Counted from the stretch's first letter, positions 43,325 through 53,357 are shown. The stretch is 64,000 bases of DNA from Mycolicibacterium bacteremicum (GCF_002086115.1 NZ_MVHJ01000004.1:236495-300494); one strand, 5' to 3'. Program-made: numbers and translations. Notes: generated from the sequence alone by a model not told the origin.

Positions 43325-44383
43325 ATGCGTGCCAGAGATCTCGGCGTGGTCATCGGGGAACACCCCACCGGGCCGCACAACGCCATCACCGATGTCCCCG
43401 GAGTGCGCGTCGGTCAAACCACCCTGCAGGGCGACGGGGTGAACACCGGCGTCACCGTCGTCATCCCGCATGACGACATCTGGACCGAGCCGGTGTTCGC
43501 CGGCTCGCATGTGCTCAACGGCAGCGGCGAACTGACCGGGCTGGAGTGGATCCGCGAGTCCGGCGAGCTGACCACCGCCATCGGCCTGACCAATACCCAC
43601 AGTGTCGGGGTCGTCCGTGACGCGCTGGTGGCCGAGCAGGTCCGGGTGCGCGGCGACGGGGTCTACTGGTCGCTGCCGGTGGTCGGGGAAACCTACGACG
43701 GATTCCTCAACGACATCAATGGATTCCACGTCCGGGCCGAGCACGTGCGGGCGGCCCTGGAATCCGCGTCGGACGGGCCGGTGGCCGAGGGCAACACCGG
43801 CGGCGGCACCGGCATGATCTGCCACCAGTTCAAGGGCGGCACCGGGACGGCGTCGCGGGTACAGGGCTACACCGTCGGCGTGCTGGTGCAGGCCAATCAC
43901 GGCCGCCGCGAGCGCCTCCGGATCAACGGGGTGCCGATCACCCAGCCCGACGTCCCACTGCCTTCGCTGCCCCCGGGCTACGCCCCAGGGTCGGGATCGA
44001 TCATCGTCATCGTCGCCACCGATGCCCCGCTGCTGCCACACCAGTGCCAGCGCCTCGCGCAACGCGCCGCACTGGCCGTCGGCCGGCTCGGTGGCACCGG
44101 CGAACAGTACAGCGGTGACCTGATGCTGGCGTTCTCGACCGGCAACCGCGGCATTCCGCCGTATGGCGTGGTCGAGGACCCCGCCGCGGTACGGCCCGAG
44201 ATCCCGTTGCGGATGGTCGGCCCCCAGCTGATGGACCTGCTGTTCGACCTGACCATCGAGGCCACCGAAGAGGCCATCGTCAACGCCATGGTGGCCGCCG
44301 AGACGGTGACCGGATACCGCGGCTACACCGTTCACGCCATCGACCACAACCAGCTCATCTCGGCGTTCAAGGAGAACTCATGA
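43325..44383 (+). CDS. P1-family (DmpA/L-aminopeptidase-like) Ntn hydrolase
   Basis: 352 residues. The family opening NAITDVPGVRVGQTT is present, and the autocatalytic cleavage region is represented by GAPGSGSIIVIVATDAPLL-like sequence (PGSGSIIVIVATDAP here), with the conserved GNTGGGTGM upstream. P1 peptidases self-process before a Ser/Thr nucleophile and release N-terminal residues from peptides or amides. ATG 43325 has GGAAG just upstream. It is coupled by ATGA overlap to an amino-acid permease, suggesting uptake and hydrolysis of an amino-acid amide, short peptide or beta-peptide. Confidence 0.83.
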   Translation: MRARDLGVVIGEHPTGPHNAITDVPGVRVGQTTLQGDGVNTGVTVVIPHDDIWTEPVFAGSHVLNGSGELTGLEWIRESGELTTAIGLTNTHSVGVVRDALVAEQVRVRGDGVYWSLPVVGETYDGFLNDINGFHVRAEHVRAALESASDGPVAEGNTGGGTGMICHQFKGGTGTASRVQGYTVGVLVQANHGRRERLRINGVPITQPDVPLPSLPPGYAPGSGSIIVIVATDAPLLPHQCQRLAQRAALAVGRLGGTGEQYSGDLMLAFSTGNRGIPPYGVVEDPAAVRPEIPLRMVGPQLMDLLFDLTIEATEEAIVNAMVAAETVTGYRGYTVHAIDHNQLISAFKENS

Positions 44384-45783
44384 CCAGCACCGAAAGTCGG
44401 CGGCTGAGCGGCAGGCTCGGCCCGATCGGCATCGTCTTCATGGTCGTCGCCGCGGCGGCCCCGCTCACCGTCATCGGCGGCAACATGCCGCTGGCGATGG
44501 GGCTGGGCAACGGCGCCGGCGCACCGGTCGGATTCCTGATCGCCTCCCTGGTGCTGCTGGTCTTCAGCGTCGGGTTCGTCACCATGACACCGCACGTTCC
44601 CGAGGCCGGCGCCTTCTTCTCGTACGTCACGGTGGGTCTCGGGCAGCGGATGGGCAAGGGCATCGCCGTGGTCGCGCTGATCGCCTACACGGCCATCCAG
44701 GTCGGCATCTACGGCTACATCGGCTGGGCGATCGGCGATACCGTTGCGTTCTACGACGGTCCGGTGATCCCTTGGCCTGTCTACTCTTTCGTGATCCTGG
44801 CGGTCGTCGCGGTGCTCGGCTACCGGCACATCGACCTGAGCGCGAAGGTGCTCGGCGTGGCGCTGGCCCTGGAGATCGGCATCGTGGTCATCCTGGACCT
44901 GGCCATCGTCACCGATCCCGGCCCGGCCGGTATCACGTTCGCCTCGTTCACCCCCGGCGTGTTCACCCAAGGCGCCATCGGGATCGCGATCCTGTTCGCG
45001 CTCACCGGGTTCATCGGTTTCGAGGCCACCGCGGTGTTCCGTGACGAGGCGCGTGATCCCGAGCGCACCATCCCGCGCGCCACCTACGCCGCGGTGATCC
45101 TCATCGGCGCCTTCTACACGCTGACGGTGTGGGCGTTCGTCGTCGCGATCGGCCCCGACCAGGTGGCCGCCACCGCGCAGCAGACCCTCGACGGCGAGGC
45201 GAACATGCTGCTGGACACCACCGACGCCGCGCTAGGTCGCATCGGTCGCGATATCGTCAACATCCTGCTGCTGACAAGTCTTTTCGCCTGCGTGCTGTCC
45301 TTCCACAACGTGATCGCCCGTTACCAGTTCGTGCTGTCCCGCAAGGGACTGCTGCCCGCGCGGCTGGGCACGGTGCACGACAACCATGAGTCGCCGGCCT
45401 TTTCCTCGGTGGTGCAGACCGTGACCGCGGCCGTCATCGTGGCCGTGCTGGCCCTGCTCGGAATCGATCCGCTGGTCGGTGTGTTCGGGTCGATGGCCGG
45501 GGTGGCCACCGTCGGCATGGTGCTGCTGATGCTGACCACCTCGGTGGCGGTACTGGTGTTCTTCCTGCGCCACCGCGACCTCGGTGGCGGCAAACTGTGG
45601 CAGACCCGGTTGGCCCCGGTACTGGCCGTCCTGGGCCTGCTGGCCAGCCTGTGGCTGGTGCTGTCGAACTTCACCCTGGTCACCGGCGGCAGCGTCACCG
45701 TCAGCACCATCCTGGCCGCCGTGCCGTTCGTCGGTCTGGTGCTCGGCGCGCTGCTGTGGCGCCCGACGCGCAGCGGTGTTTAG
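44380..45783 (+). CDS. APC-superfamily amino acid permease
   Basis: 467 residues with about twelve hydrophobic segments. The family N-terminal region is RLGPIGIVFMVVAAAAPLTVIGG; GFIGFEATAVFRDEARDPERTIPRA is the hallmark of APC/LAT-like permeases (TM6 and following loop). It starts inside the stop of the P1 peptidase, so the two are translated together. Likely imports an amino acid or amine across the plasma membrane. Confidence 0.87.
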   Translation: MTSTESRRLSGRLGPIGIVFMVVAAAAPLTVIGGNMPLAMGLGNGAGAPVGFLIASLVLLVFSVGFVTMTPHVPEAGAFFSYVTVGLGQRMGKGIAVVALIAYTAIQVGIYGYIGWAIGDTVAFYDGPVIPWPVYSFVILAVVAVLGYRHIDLSAKVLGVALALEIGIVVILDLAIVTDPGPAGITFASFTPGVFTQGAIGIAILFALTGFIGFEATAVFRDEARDPERTIPRATYAAVILIGAFYTLTVWAFVVAIGPDQVAATAQQTLDGEANMLLDTTDAALGRIGRDIVNILLLTSLFACVLSFHNVIARYQFVLSRKGLLPARLGTVHDNHESPAFSSVVQTVTAAVIVAVLALLGIDPLVGVFGSMAGVATVGMVLLMLTTSVAVLVFFLRHRDLGGGKLWQTRLAPVLAVLGLLASLWLVLSNFTLVTGGSVTVSTILAAVPFVGLVLGALLWRPTRSGV

Positions 45784-45813
45784 CAGCCACCCTGCAACGG
45801 GCACTACCCCTGG

Positions 45814-47193
45814 GTGCCCCGCCCCGATCCGAGCCCACATGTCTTCGTGGTGTTCGGCGCCACCGGCGACCTGGCCGCCCGAATGCTCTTTCCCGGCTTC
45901 TACCAGTTGGCCGCCTCGGGCCGGCTACCCGCGGACTACGCCGTCATCGGATCGGGCCGGCACGCGCCGGACGACTTCGCCGACACGATCGCGACGGCGC
46001 TGCGGGACGCGGTCGACGATGTCGACGCCGACGTGCTGTCGGATCTGGTGTCACGGCTGGACTTCGTCCCCTCGGACGCCGACGATGGCTCCGACCTGGC
46101 CGAAGCGGTGCGCGGGGCGCGCGATGACCTCGGACCCGACGCCCAGGTCCTGATCTACCTGTCGGTGCCGCCGGAGGCGATGCAGCCGATGATCGGCATG
46201 CTGGGCCGCGAGGGGCTGGCCGCAGACGCCCGGATCGTCGTGGAGAAGCCGTTCGGCACCGATCTGCAATCCTCCCGCGAACTCGACGCCGCCCTCAAGG
46301 AGATCGTCGATGAGCGGCAGGTCTACCGCGTCGACCACTTCCTGGGCAAGGAGGCGGTACAGAACATCCTGGCGCTGCGCTTCGCCAACGGATTCATCGA
46401 ACCCGGCTGGCGCGCAGAGCATCTGGAGTCGGTACAGATCGACGTGCCCGAGGAACTGACCATCGAGGGCCGGGGCAGCTTCTATGAATCGACCGGTTGC
46501 TTCCGCGACATGATCAGCACCCATCTGTGCCAGGTGCTCGGCATCATCGCCATGGAACCGCCCGAGCGGCTCGACGAGGCCGGGCTGCGCGACGCCAAGG
46601 CGGCGGTGTTCGAGGCCATGCGGCCACTGGATCCCGACCGGGTGGTGTTCGGCCAATACCAGGGCTATCGCGACGAGGACGATGTCGCCGAGGACTCCCG
46701 GGTCGAAACCTTCGTCGCGCTGGAAGCTTTCGTCGACACCGAGCGCTGGCGCGGTGTGCCGTTCTACCTGCGCACCGGCAAGGCCCTCGGTGACAACCGG
46801 CGTACCGTCACGGTGACATTCCGTCCGCCGACCGCCCTCTTCGGCGCCGACCGCACCCGGCTGGTGCTGGAGCTCACCGACGAGCCGGCCCTCGGGGTGC
46901 GCCTGCTGGCCAAGCGACCGGGACCGGATCTGGATGTCATGCCGGTCGATCTGCACGCCGATATCGGCGAAACCGTCGGCGGGGACCGGCCGCTGGAGGC
47001 CTACGAACGCCTGCTGCTCGACGTCATCCGCGGTGATCAGATGCTGTTCACCCGTGGGGACGAGGTGGACCGGCTGTGGCAGATCTGTCAGCCCGTGCTG
47101 GATGCACCGCCCGAGGTGCACACCTACCCGAAGGGATCCTGGGGGCCGGAGGCCGCCGTGGCACTGACAGATTGGCAGCTGCCGGATGACTGA
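45814..47193 (+). CDS. zwf: glucose-6-phosphate 1-dehydrogenase
   Basis: 459 residues. The coenzyme-binding motif is GATGDLA (15-21) and the active-site signature RVDHFLGKE (about 172-180) contains the catalytic His. The family EKPFGTDL and the C-terminal WxxFTRGDEVDRLW-like stretch (QMLFTRGDEVDRLWQI) are present. It oxidises glucose-6-phosphate to 6-phosphogluconolactone in the oxidative pentose phosphate pathway. GTG start. Its length and its separation from a tkt-tal-zwf-opcA cluster suggest the shorter mycobacterial paralog (zwf1-like). It overlaps the GH15 gene by 8 nt. Confidence 0.9.
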   Translation: MPRPDPSPHVFVVFGATGDLAARMLFPGFYQLAASGRLPADYAVIGSGRHAPDDFADTIATALRDAVDDVDADVLSDLVSRLDFVPSDADDGSDLAEAVRGARDDLGPDAQVLIYLSVPPEAMQPMIGMLGREGLAADARIVVEKPFGTDLQSSRELDAALKEIVDERQVYRVDHFLGKEAVQNILALRFANGFIEPGWRAEHLESVQIDVPEELTIEGRGSFYESTGCFRDMISTHLCQVLGIIAMEPPERLDEAGLRDAKAAVFEAMRPLDPDRVVFGQYQGYRDEDDVAEDSRVETFVALEAFVDTERWRGVPFYLRTGKALGDNRRTVTVTFRPPTALFGADRTRLVLELTDEPALGVRLLAKRPGPDLDVMPVDLHADIGETVGGDRPLEAYERLLLDVIRGDQMLFTRGDEVDRLWQICQPVLDAPPEVHTYPKGSWGPEAAVALTDWQLPDD

Positions 47194-49003
47194 TCCGCTC
47201 GCCATCTCCCAGCACGGACTGATCGGCGACCTGCGGACCTGCGCGTTGGTGGGCGCCGACGGCACCATCGACTGGTTCTGCGCACCGCGGTTCGACTCCC
47301 CGAGCGTCTTCGGCGCCATCCTGGACCCGGACCGCGGCGGGAGCTGGCGGCTGACCCCGTGCACCGAGGTCACCCGCACCCAGCAGTTCTACTATCCGGA
47401 CACCGCCGTGCTGATCACCCGTTTCCTCACCGAGGACGGCGTCGTCGAGGTCCATGACTTCATGCCGGTACTCGCCCCGGACGAATCCGACCACCGGCAA
47501 CGGGTGGTGCGCCGGGTCAGCGGGGTGCGTGGCACCATGCGGCTGCAGATGCGCCTGGACGCACGCCCCGACTACGCCCGGCAGTCCTGCACCGCCGCAC
47601 ACACCGGGGACGGTGTGCTGATCACCGGGGACGGTGTGCGCCTGGGGCTGATCGCCTCCACCGACCTGGCCGTCGAGGAGACCTCCGAGAACAGCCTGGT
47701 GACAGCAGATTTCGAGCTGAGTACCGGTGACACCGCGCTGTTCGTGCTGGAGATGCTCGGCGCGGACGATGATGTCACCGCCGACACCATGAGCCGTACC
47801 GATGCGCTGTTCGACGCGACCGTCGCGTTCTGGCGGGACTGGATCTCCACGTCGTCGTACACCGGCCGCTGGCGCGAGGTGGTGCACCGCTCGGCGATCA
47901 CCCTCAAGCTGTTGACGCACGAGCCCAGCGGTGCCATCGTGGCCGCCCCCACCGCGAGCCTGCCCGCCCCGGTCGGCGGCAGCCGTAACTGGGACTACCG
48001 CTACGTCTGGATCCGCGATGCCGGATTCAGCATGTACGCGCTGTTACGTCTCGGATTCCTCAACGAGGCAAGCGAATTCACCCGGTGGCTGTCGGAGCGG
48101 ATGGGGCAGCGGGACGGCGACGACGACCGTCGGCTGGGCCCGTTGCGGGTGCTCTACGACATCGACGGCAACCTGCCCGAAGAACAGGAACTCGACCACC
48201 TGTCCGGACACCGCAACTCCAAGCCGGTGCGCATCGGCAACGCCGCGGCCCACCAGCTGCAACTCGACATCTACGGCGAGATCATCGATTCGGTGTACCT
48301 GTTCAACAAGTACGGCCCCGGCATCAGCCATGACGCCTGGAACGATGTGACCGCGATCGTGGACTGGGTGGCCGACAACTGGGACCGCCCCGACGCCGGG
48401 ATGTGGGAGATCCGCGACGAACCGCAGCCCTACACCACCTCACGCCTGATGTGCTGGGTGGCCATCGAGCGGGCCATCCGCATCGCCCGATCCCGCGGCC
48501 TGCCAGGCGATCTGGTGGCGTGGTCCAAGGCCCGCGACGATATCTACGACCGCATCATGACCAAATCGTGGAATCCGGACCTGCAGTCGTTCACCCGCGT
48601 CGAGGGCGGGGTGGACCTCGACGCCGGGCTGCTGCTGATGCCGATGGTGAAGTTCACCTCGCCGGCCGATCCGCGGTTTCTGGCGACGCTGGACGCAATC
48701 GAGCAGCATCTGGTGACCGACAGCCTGGTGTTCCGGTACGAGCCGGGCACCGATGGCCTGGAGGGCGAGGAGGGCACCTTCTCCATCTGTTCGTTCTGGT
48801 ACGTCGAGGCGCTGACCCGGGCCGGCCGGCTCGCCGACGCGCAGTTGGCCCTGGAGAAGATGTTCACCTACGCCAACCATGTCGGGCTCTACGCCGAGCA
48901 GGTCAGTGCCACCGGCGATCAGGTGGGCAACTTCCCGCAGGCGTTCACCCACCTGGCGCTCATCAGCGCGGCGATCAACCTGGACCGCGCGCTCGACGGG
49001 TAG
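47186..49003 (+). CDS. GH15-family alpha-glucosidase, probably trehalase-like
   Basis: 605 residues. The N-terminal beta-sandwich (ISQHGLIGDLRTCALVGADG, IDWFCAPRFDSPSVF) is typical of bacterial GH15. The (alpha/alpha)6 domain has GGSRNWDYRYVWIRDAG and the acid-base region GMWEIRDEPQPYTTS (about residue 405). Mycobacterial GH15 enzymes include the phosphate-dependent trehalase Rv2402, but maltooligosaccharide glucosidases share the fold. The 8-nt overlap with zwf suggests that glucose released here, once phosphorylated, is channelled to NADPH production. No signal peptide. Confidence 0.85.
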   Translation: MTDPLAISQHGLIGDLRTCALVGADGTIDWFCAPRFDSPSVFGAILDPDRGGSWRLTPCTEVTRTQQFYYPDTAVLITRFLTEDGVVEVHDFMPVLAPDESDHRQRVVRRVSGVRGTMRLQMRLDARPDYARQSCTAAHTGDGVLITGDGVRLGLIASTDLAVEETSENSLVTADFELSTGDTALFVLEMLGADDDVTADTMSRTDALFDATVAFWRDWISTSSYTGRWREVVHRSAITLKLLTHEPSGAIVAAPTASLPAPVGGSRNWDYRYVWIRDAGFSMYALLRLGFLNEASEFTRWLSERMGQRDGDDDRRLGPLRVLYDIDGNLPEEQELDHLSGHRNSKPVRIGNAAAHQLQLDIYGEIIDSVYLFNKYGPGISHDAWNDVTAIVDWVADNWDRPDAGMWEIRDEPQPYTTSRLMCWVAIERAIRIARSRGLPGDLVAWSKARDDIYDRIMTKSWNPDLQSFTRVEGGVDLDAGLLLMPMVKFTSPADPRFLATLDAIEQHLVTDSLVFRYEPGTDGLEGEEGTFSICSFWYVEALTRAGRLADAQLALEKMFTYANHVGLYAEQVSATGDQVGNFPQAFTHLALISAAINLDRALDG

Positions 49004-49008
49004 CGCGG

Positions 49009-49611
49009 CTATCCGCGGTAGAACAGCGCGGGCGGCAGCGCGCGCAGCCCGCCACCGCTGTTGCTGCCGGCGAACTCGGGGGCACCGCCGTCATACAGGT
49101 CGCCGATCACGAGATCGCCGATGGGCCGGAACCGGCCGACGGCGCTGCTGATCAGCACCCGCAGCCGGTCCCCGTCGGTGAGCTGGTCCGGGCGGGCCAC
49201 CCGATCGGCCGCAAGTCCGAACGCGACCGGTTCGATACCGGCCAGGTAGAGCCACAACGATGAATACACCCGGCTGGAGATGTTCTCGGCGGGCAGCACC
49301 GCGTGATGGAACGGAATGCCGTCCGCCGAGCTGGCCAGCAGCAGATCCTGGTCCCGGCCGGGGCCGTACGCGTGCGGGATCTTGATGCAGACCGAGTAGT
49401 GGTCCTCGACCGGGCCGAGCCGGACCAGCGCGGCGGCCTGCGCGCCGGGAACCAGCAGGGCGCTGCCACCGGGCAGGTCGGCGTCGGCGTCCAGCGCAAG
49501 GGTGGCCTTGTGGACCGGGCCGGTGCCGTCGAACAGTCCGCCGACACCGCCCAGCAGGGCGGCGACCGACGAGCGGATGGTGGCGGTGGCGGATCGGGGG
49601 AGGATGCCCAT
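49009..49611 (-). CDS. hypothetical protein
   Basis: 200 residues. The sequence alternates short hydrophobic strands with loops (GSALLVPGAQAAALVRLG, DHYSVCIKIPHAYGPG, RVYSSLWLYLAGIEPVAFGL), suggesting a beta-rich soluble domain. No signal peptide, catalytic motif or family is recognised. It is convergent with the GH15 gene, stops 6 nt apart. Confidence 0.65.
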   Translation of the reverse strand: MGILPRSATATIRSSVAALLGGVGGLFDGTGPVHKATLALDADADLPGGSALLVPGAQAAALVRLGPVEDHYSVCIKIPHAYGPGRDQDLLLASSADGIPFHHAVLPAENISSRVYSSLWLYLAGIEPVAFGLAADRVARPDQLTDGDRLRVLISSAVGRFRPIGDLVIGDLYDGGAPEFAGSNSGGGLRALPPALFYRG

Positions 49612-49749
49612 CCTTCGAAGCTAGTACGTCTCGGCGCCTCGTGCGCTGCCCGCCGGGTACGTCTTCGCACCAAAACGGACCGGCAGGCGTGCCGCGCTGG
49701 CTACCCTCCAGACGACATCGGGTGTTGTCAGAAATGCAGGGGGTCATCG

Positions 49750-51522
49750 ATGGGTGCTGTCGAGCGGGTCGAGCCATCCGGGCGGACCGCGTCATGGCGG
49801 TATGCCGTGGCCGCGGTGGCGGTGTGCGCCGGACTGGTCGTCGCACCGGTACACGGGGTGGCCTGGGCCGAGGAGACCTCGTCGACGCCCACCGGTACGT
49901 CATCGGACACCCGAACCGAGGACACCGATACGTCCTCCGGCGCCGCGGACCGCGGGCAGTCACCGAACCGGCCGGGGCCGAAAGACCGGACCGAGCCCGA
50001 AACCGAGCCCGAGGACACACCCGCCGAGGAATCCGAGGATCCCGCCGAACTCGAACCCGCCGACGATCCCGACCCCGAGCCCACCGAGGAAGAGCCGGCC
50101 CCGTCCACCGACGAACCGGAACCCACTGTCGAGGAACCGGTTTCGACGCCACCGTCACGTACGGAGCCAGCCACCGGCACCAAGGCAGACCGCGACGACA
50201 CCCAGCTGAGCGGGACCGGCGTCCGCTCGGTGCGCACCGCCCGCACCTCGGCACGCACCGCCGGGACGGTCGGCCTGCTCGAGGCGGCCACCCCGCAGCT
50301 CGCGCCGGAGGCGCCGGTGGCCACCCCGGCCGTCAGTGCGACCCCGGCTGCCGCCGCCGCGCAGGTCACCACCCCCGCGCCGCCGAAACCGCTCTCGCCG
50401 ATCGCCCAGCTGATCGAACTGCCCGGCCGCATCGTCAATGCGGTCCTGCAGTTCCTCGATCTGACCTCCGCGATCGGCCCGAGCAGCCCGTTCCACATCG
50501 CGCCGATCAACGATCTGCTGTTCGCGGCCTTCCGGGAGATCGAACGGCTGGTGGGCCTGCACCGCACGCCGGCCGTGCAGCCGGTGCTGCCCACCATGAC
50601 CTACACCGGTCCGACCGACCGGCCGACCCCGACGGTGGCCCAGTTCCTCAACGCGTCGACGGCAGCGTACGGCTGGGGCACCGTGCCCGGTGGGATGGTG
50701 CCCCTGACCGATGCCAATGGGTTCCAGCTGCAGTCCACCAACATCTTCTCCGGGATGTCCGGCAAGGCGTGGGTGACCCCGCAGGGCCAGGTGATCATCG
50801 CCTATCAGGGCACCACCGGCGGAACGAACCTGCTGGTGAACCCGATCATCACGCTGGCCCAGCTGGCCGCCGACATGCAGGTGATCCTCACCGGCACAAC
50901 GCCGTTGGCGTTCTATGACGCATTGCGCTTCGCGCGCCGGGTGCAGGAGGAGGCCGCGCTGCAGGGCTATGCGCCCGAGGACGTGTTCGTCACCGGACAT
51001 TCGCTGGGTGGCTGGGAGGCCCAATTCGTCGCGCAGCGCACCGGTTTGGCCGGCATCGGCTTCGAATCGCCGGGCCTGAACACCAGGGTGCCGGGCAACG
51101 GCGCGGACTCGCACTTCGTCAACATCGCCCAGTACGGCAGCCCGGCGGCGTTCATGGCCACCGATCTTCCCGGCCTGCAACCGTTCTTCCCCGCCTACGT
51201 GCCCGGCGGCGGTGCCAAACCGCACTACGGCCCGATCGTGGTGATCGGAGACCGCGAGGCGATGAATCCCATGGTCAACGCCGCCGCGATGTGGGGCAAG
51301 AGCCTGATCGGCAGCCTGGTGTTCGCGGTGGACTTCCTGGGCAACTTCTTCCAGTACCACCTGATGGGGGTGCAGGCCTATCACCTCGACGTCGACCCGG
51401 ATCCCGGCGTGGTGCCGTGGCTGGGCACCCGGCACGGCACCGTGCACACCGGCTACGGCGAGCTGACCATCGGCCAGTTGCTGCTGGCCGCCTCCGACGA
51501 CGGGATCCTGATCACGCCCTGA
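49750..51522 (+). CDS. secreted lipase-like alpha/beta hydrolase with acidic Pro-rich linker
   Basis: 590 residues. A signal peptide (AVAAVAVCAGLVVAPVHG, cleavage near AWAEE) is followed by a linker of about 120 residues dominated by Glu, Pro, Thr and Asp. A hydrolase domain extends from about residue 205 to the end, with the nucleophile elbow GHSLGGW (about residue 416) and FESPGLNTRV after it, as in class-3-type lipases; likely His in RHGTVHTGYGELT. ATG 49750 is preceded by AGGGGG. Tail composition resembles that of other secreted proteins in this window. The substrate is unknown. Confidence 0.78.
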   Translation: MGAVERVEPSGRTASWRYAVAAVAVCAGLVVAPVHGVAWAEETSSTPTGTSSDTRTEDTDTSSGAADRGQSPNRPGPKDRTEPETEPEDTPAEESEDPAELEPADDPDPEPTEEEPAPSTDEPEPTVEEPVSTPPSRTEPATGTKADRDDTQLSGTGVRSVRTARTSARTAGTVGLLEAATPQLAPEAPVATPAVSATPAAAAAQVTTPAPPKPLSPIAQLIELPGRIVNAVLQFLDLTSAIGPSSPFHIAPINDLLFAAFREIERLVGLHRTPAVQPVLPTMTYTGPTDRPTPTVAQFLNASTAAYGWGTVPGGMVPLTDANGFQLQSTNIFSGMSGKAWVTPQGQVIIAYQGTTGGTNLLVNPIITLAQLAADMQVILTGTTPLAFYDALRFARRVQEEAALQGYAPEDVFVTGHSLGGWEAQFVAQRTGLAGIGFESPGLNTRVPGNGADSHFVNIAQYGSPAAFMATDLPGLQPFFPAYVPGGGAKPHYGPIVVIGDREAMNPMVNAAAMWGKSLIGSLVFAVDFLGNFFQYHLMGVQAYHLDVDPDPGVVPWLGTRHGTVHTGYGELTIGQLLLAASDDGILITP

Positions 51523-51544
51523 CCTGCCGGTAGATGCGTTAATT

Positions 51545-51561
51545 ACAGGAATGTTTCCTGT
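51545..51561. promoter_or_regulatory. Candidate operator upstream of the peptide transporter operon
   Basis: ACAGGAA-TGT-TTCCTGT is a perfect 7+3+7 inverted repeat about 140 nt upstream of the substrate-binding protein start. The flanks are AT-rich. Confidence 0.4.
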
Positions 51562-51698
51562 CAAAGAGCTGTGAAACAAGAAAATTTACGTCGTTCGACA
51601 TGCTTGCTGTCAGTTTTCTGTCCAAGATGGCTACCCGACGCGCCAATGCGGCGTAAACGTGGACGGGACTCGCCCGAGCCGCGAACAGAGGGAGCCTG

Positions 51699-53357
51699 AT
51701 GAGCAAGCTGCGCACAGCCCTGCGCAAGATGACCGTCCTGTCCGGTGTGTGCGCCACGGCGGTATTCGGAGTCGCCGCGTGCGGCAGCGACGACAGCGCC
51801 GGTGGTGGTGGTGGTGGAGGCGAGATCAACATCTCGATGACCTCGTTCCCGGATTATGTCGATCCGCAGCTGTCCTACACCGTCGAGGGGTGGGAGGTGT
51901 TGTACAACACCTACACCCCGCTGTTGACCTACAAGCACGCCAAGGGTGAGGACGGCGCCACGGTGGTGGCGGGCCTGGCCGAGGACATGCCCGAGATCTC
52001 CGAGGACGGTAAGACCTACACGTTGAAGCTGCGCTCGGGGATGAAGTACTCCGACGGCACACCCATCAAGGCCTCCGACTTCACCTACGCGATCCAGCGG
52101 TTGTTCAAGGCCGACTCCGGCGGTTCGGTGTTCTACAGCGGCATCGTCGGTGCCCCGGCGTACGCGGACGGGACGGCGGACACCATCTCCGGCATCGTCA
52201 CCGACGACGCGACCGGCGACATCACCATCACCCTGGATGCGCCGAACGGCACCTTCGAGAACGTGCTGGGGTTGCCGTTCGCGGCGCCGGTGCCGCCGAG
52301 CACACCGCTGGCCGATGACGCGACGAACAGTCCGCCCCCGTCGAGCGGGCCGTTCATGATCACCAATGTCGAAGCGCCGCAGACCATGACGCTGGAGCGC
52401 AATCCGAACTTCCAGAGTGTCCTGGACGCCGGCGCCACCGAGGTCGCCGATACCGGGGTCGACAAGATCGTCGTGACCCAGAACAAGAGCAACTCCGCGC
52501 AGGTCACCGGTGTCGAGCAGAACACCATCGACTTCATGGTGGACCCCCCTGACGCGGACCGGTTGCAGGAGGTGAAAACCCGCTTCGGCGAACGGTTCCG
52601 GATGGAGGAGTCGATCAACACCTACTACTTCTGGATGAACAACCAGACCGCGCCGTTCAACGACATCCGGGTGCGGCAGGCGGTCAACTACGCGATCGAC
52701 CCGGAGGCACTGAACCGGGTATTCGGCGGGCGCCTGCACCCGACACAGCAGATCCTGCCCCCGGGCATGCCGGGCTACGAGGAGTACAAGCTCTACCCGG
52801 GCCCGGACATGAACAAGGCCAGAGCCCTGCTGGCCGAGGCCAACCCGGCAGACCGGGACATCACGGTGTGGACCAACGACGAGCCCGACCGCAAGCGCAT
52901 CGGCGAGTACTACCACGATGTGCTCAACCAGCTGGGCTTCAACGCGACGCTGAAGGTGATCGCCGGTGACGTCTACTTCACCACGATCGGCAATCAGTCC
53001 ACGCCGGATCTGGACACCGGTTTCGCGAACTGGTTCCAGGACTTCCCGCACCCAGATGACTTCTTCCGGCCCCTGCTCAACAGCGATGCCATCCTGCCGA
53101 CCAACGGCAACAACTTCTCCCGGGCGTCCTACCCGGAGCTGGACGCGAAGATGAACGAGTTGCTGGGCCGGCAGCTCACCGACGGTGACACCGAGGCCCA
53201 GTACGCGGCGTTGGACAAGGCCTACATGGAGCAGGCGGCGTGGGCGCCCTACGGCAACGAGCAGTTCACCACGTTCGTCTCCGACCGTATCGACTTCGAC
53301 AAGGCCTATCACCATCTCCTGTTCAATCAGGACTGGTCGGCCCTGACGCTGAAGTAG
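51699..53357 (+). CDS. peptide ABC transporter substrate-binding lipoprotein (DppA/OppA family)
   Basis: 552 residues. Lipoprotein signal with lipobox VAAC (Cys28). SBP family 5 features include YNTYTPLLTY, the YTLKLRSGMKYSDGTPIKASDF block, and DIRVRQAVNYAID, the family signature. It binds peptides or related solutes outside the membrane. GGGAG precedes the ATG. First of five genes encoding a complete transporter. Confidence 0.9.
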   Translation: MSKLRTALRKMTVLSGVCATAVFGVAACGSDDSAGGGGGGGEINISMTSFPDYVDPQLSYTVEGWEVLYNTYTPLLTYKHAKGEDGATVVAGLAEDMPEISEDGKTYTLKLRSGMKYSDGTPIKASDFTYAIQRLFKADSGGSVFYSGIVGAPAYADGTADTISGIVTDDATGDITITLDAPNGTFENVLGLPFAAPVPPSTPLADDATNSPPPSSGPFMITNVEAPQTMTLERNPNFQSVLDAGATEVADTGVDKIVVTQNKSNSAQVTGVEQNTIDFMVDPPDADRLQEVKTRFGERFRMEESINTYYFWMNNQTAPFNDIRVRQAVNYAIDPEALNRVFGGRLHPTQQILPPGMPGYEEYKLYPGPDMNKARALLAEANPADRDITVWTNDEPDRKRIGEYYHDVLNQLGFNATLKVIAGDVYFTTIGNQSTPDLDTGFANWFQDFPHPDDFFRPLLNSDAILPTNGNNFSRASYPELDAKMNELLGRQLTDGDTEAQYAALDKAYMEQAAWAPYGNEQFTTFVSDRIDFDKAYHHLLFNQDWSALTLK

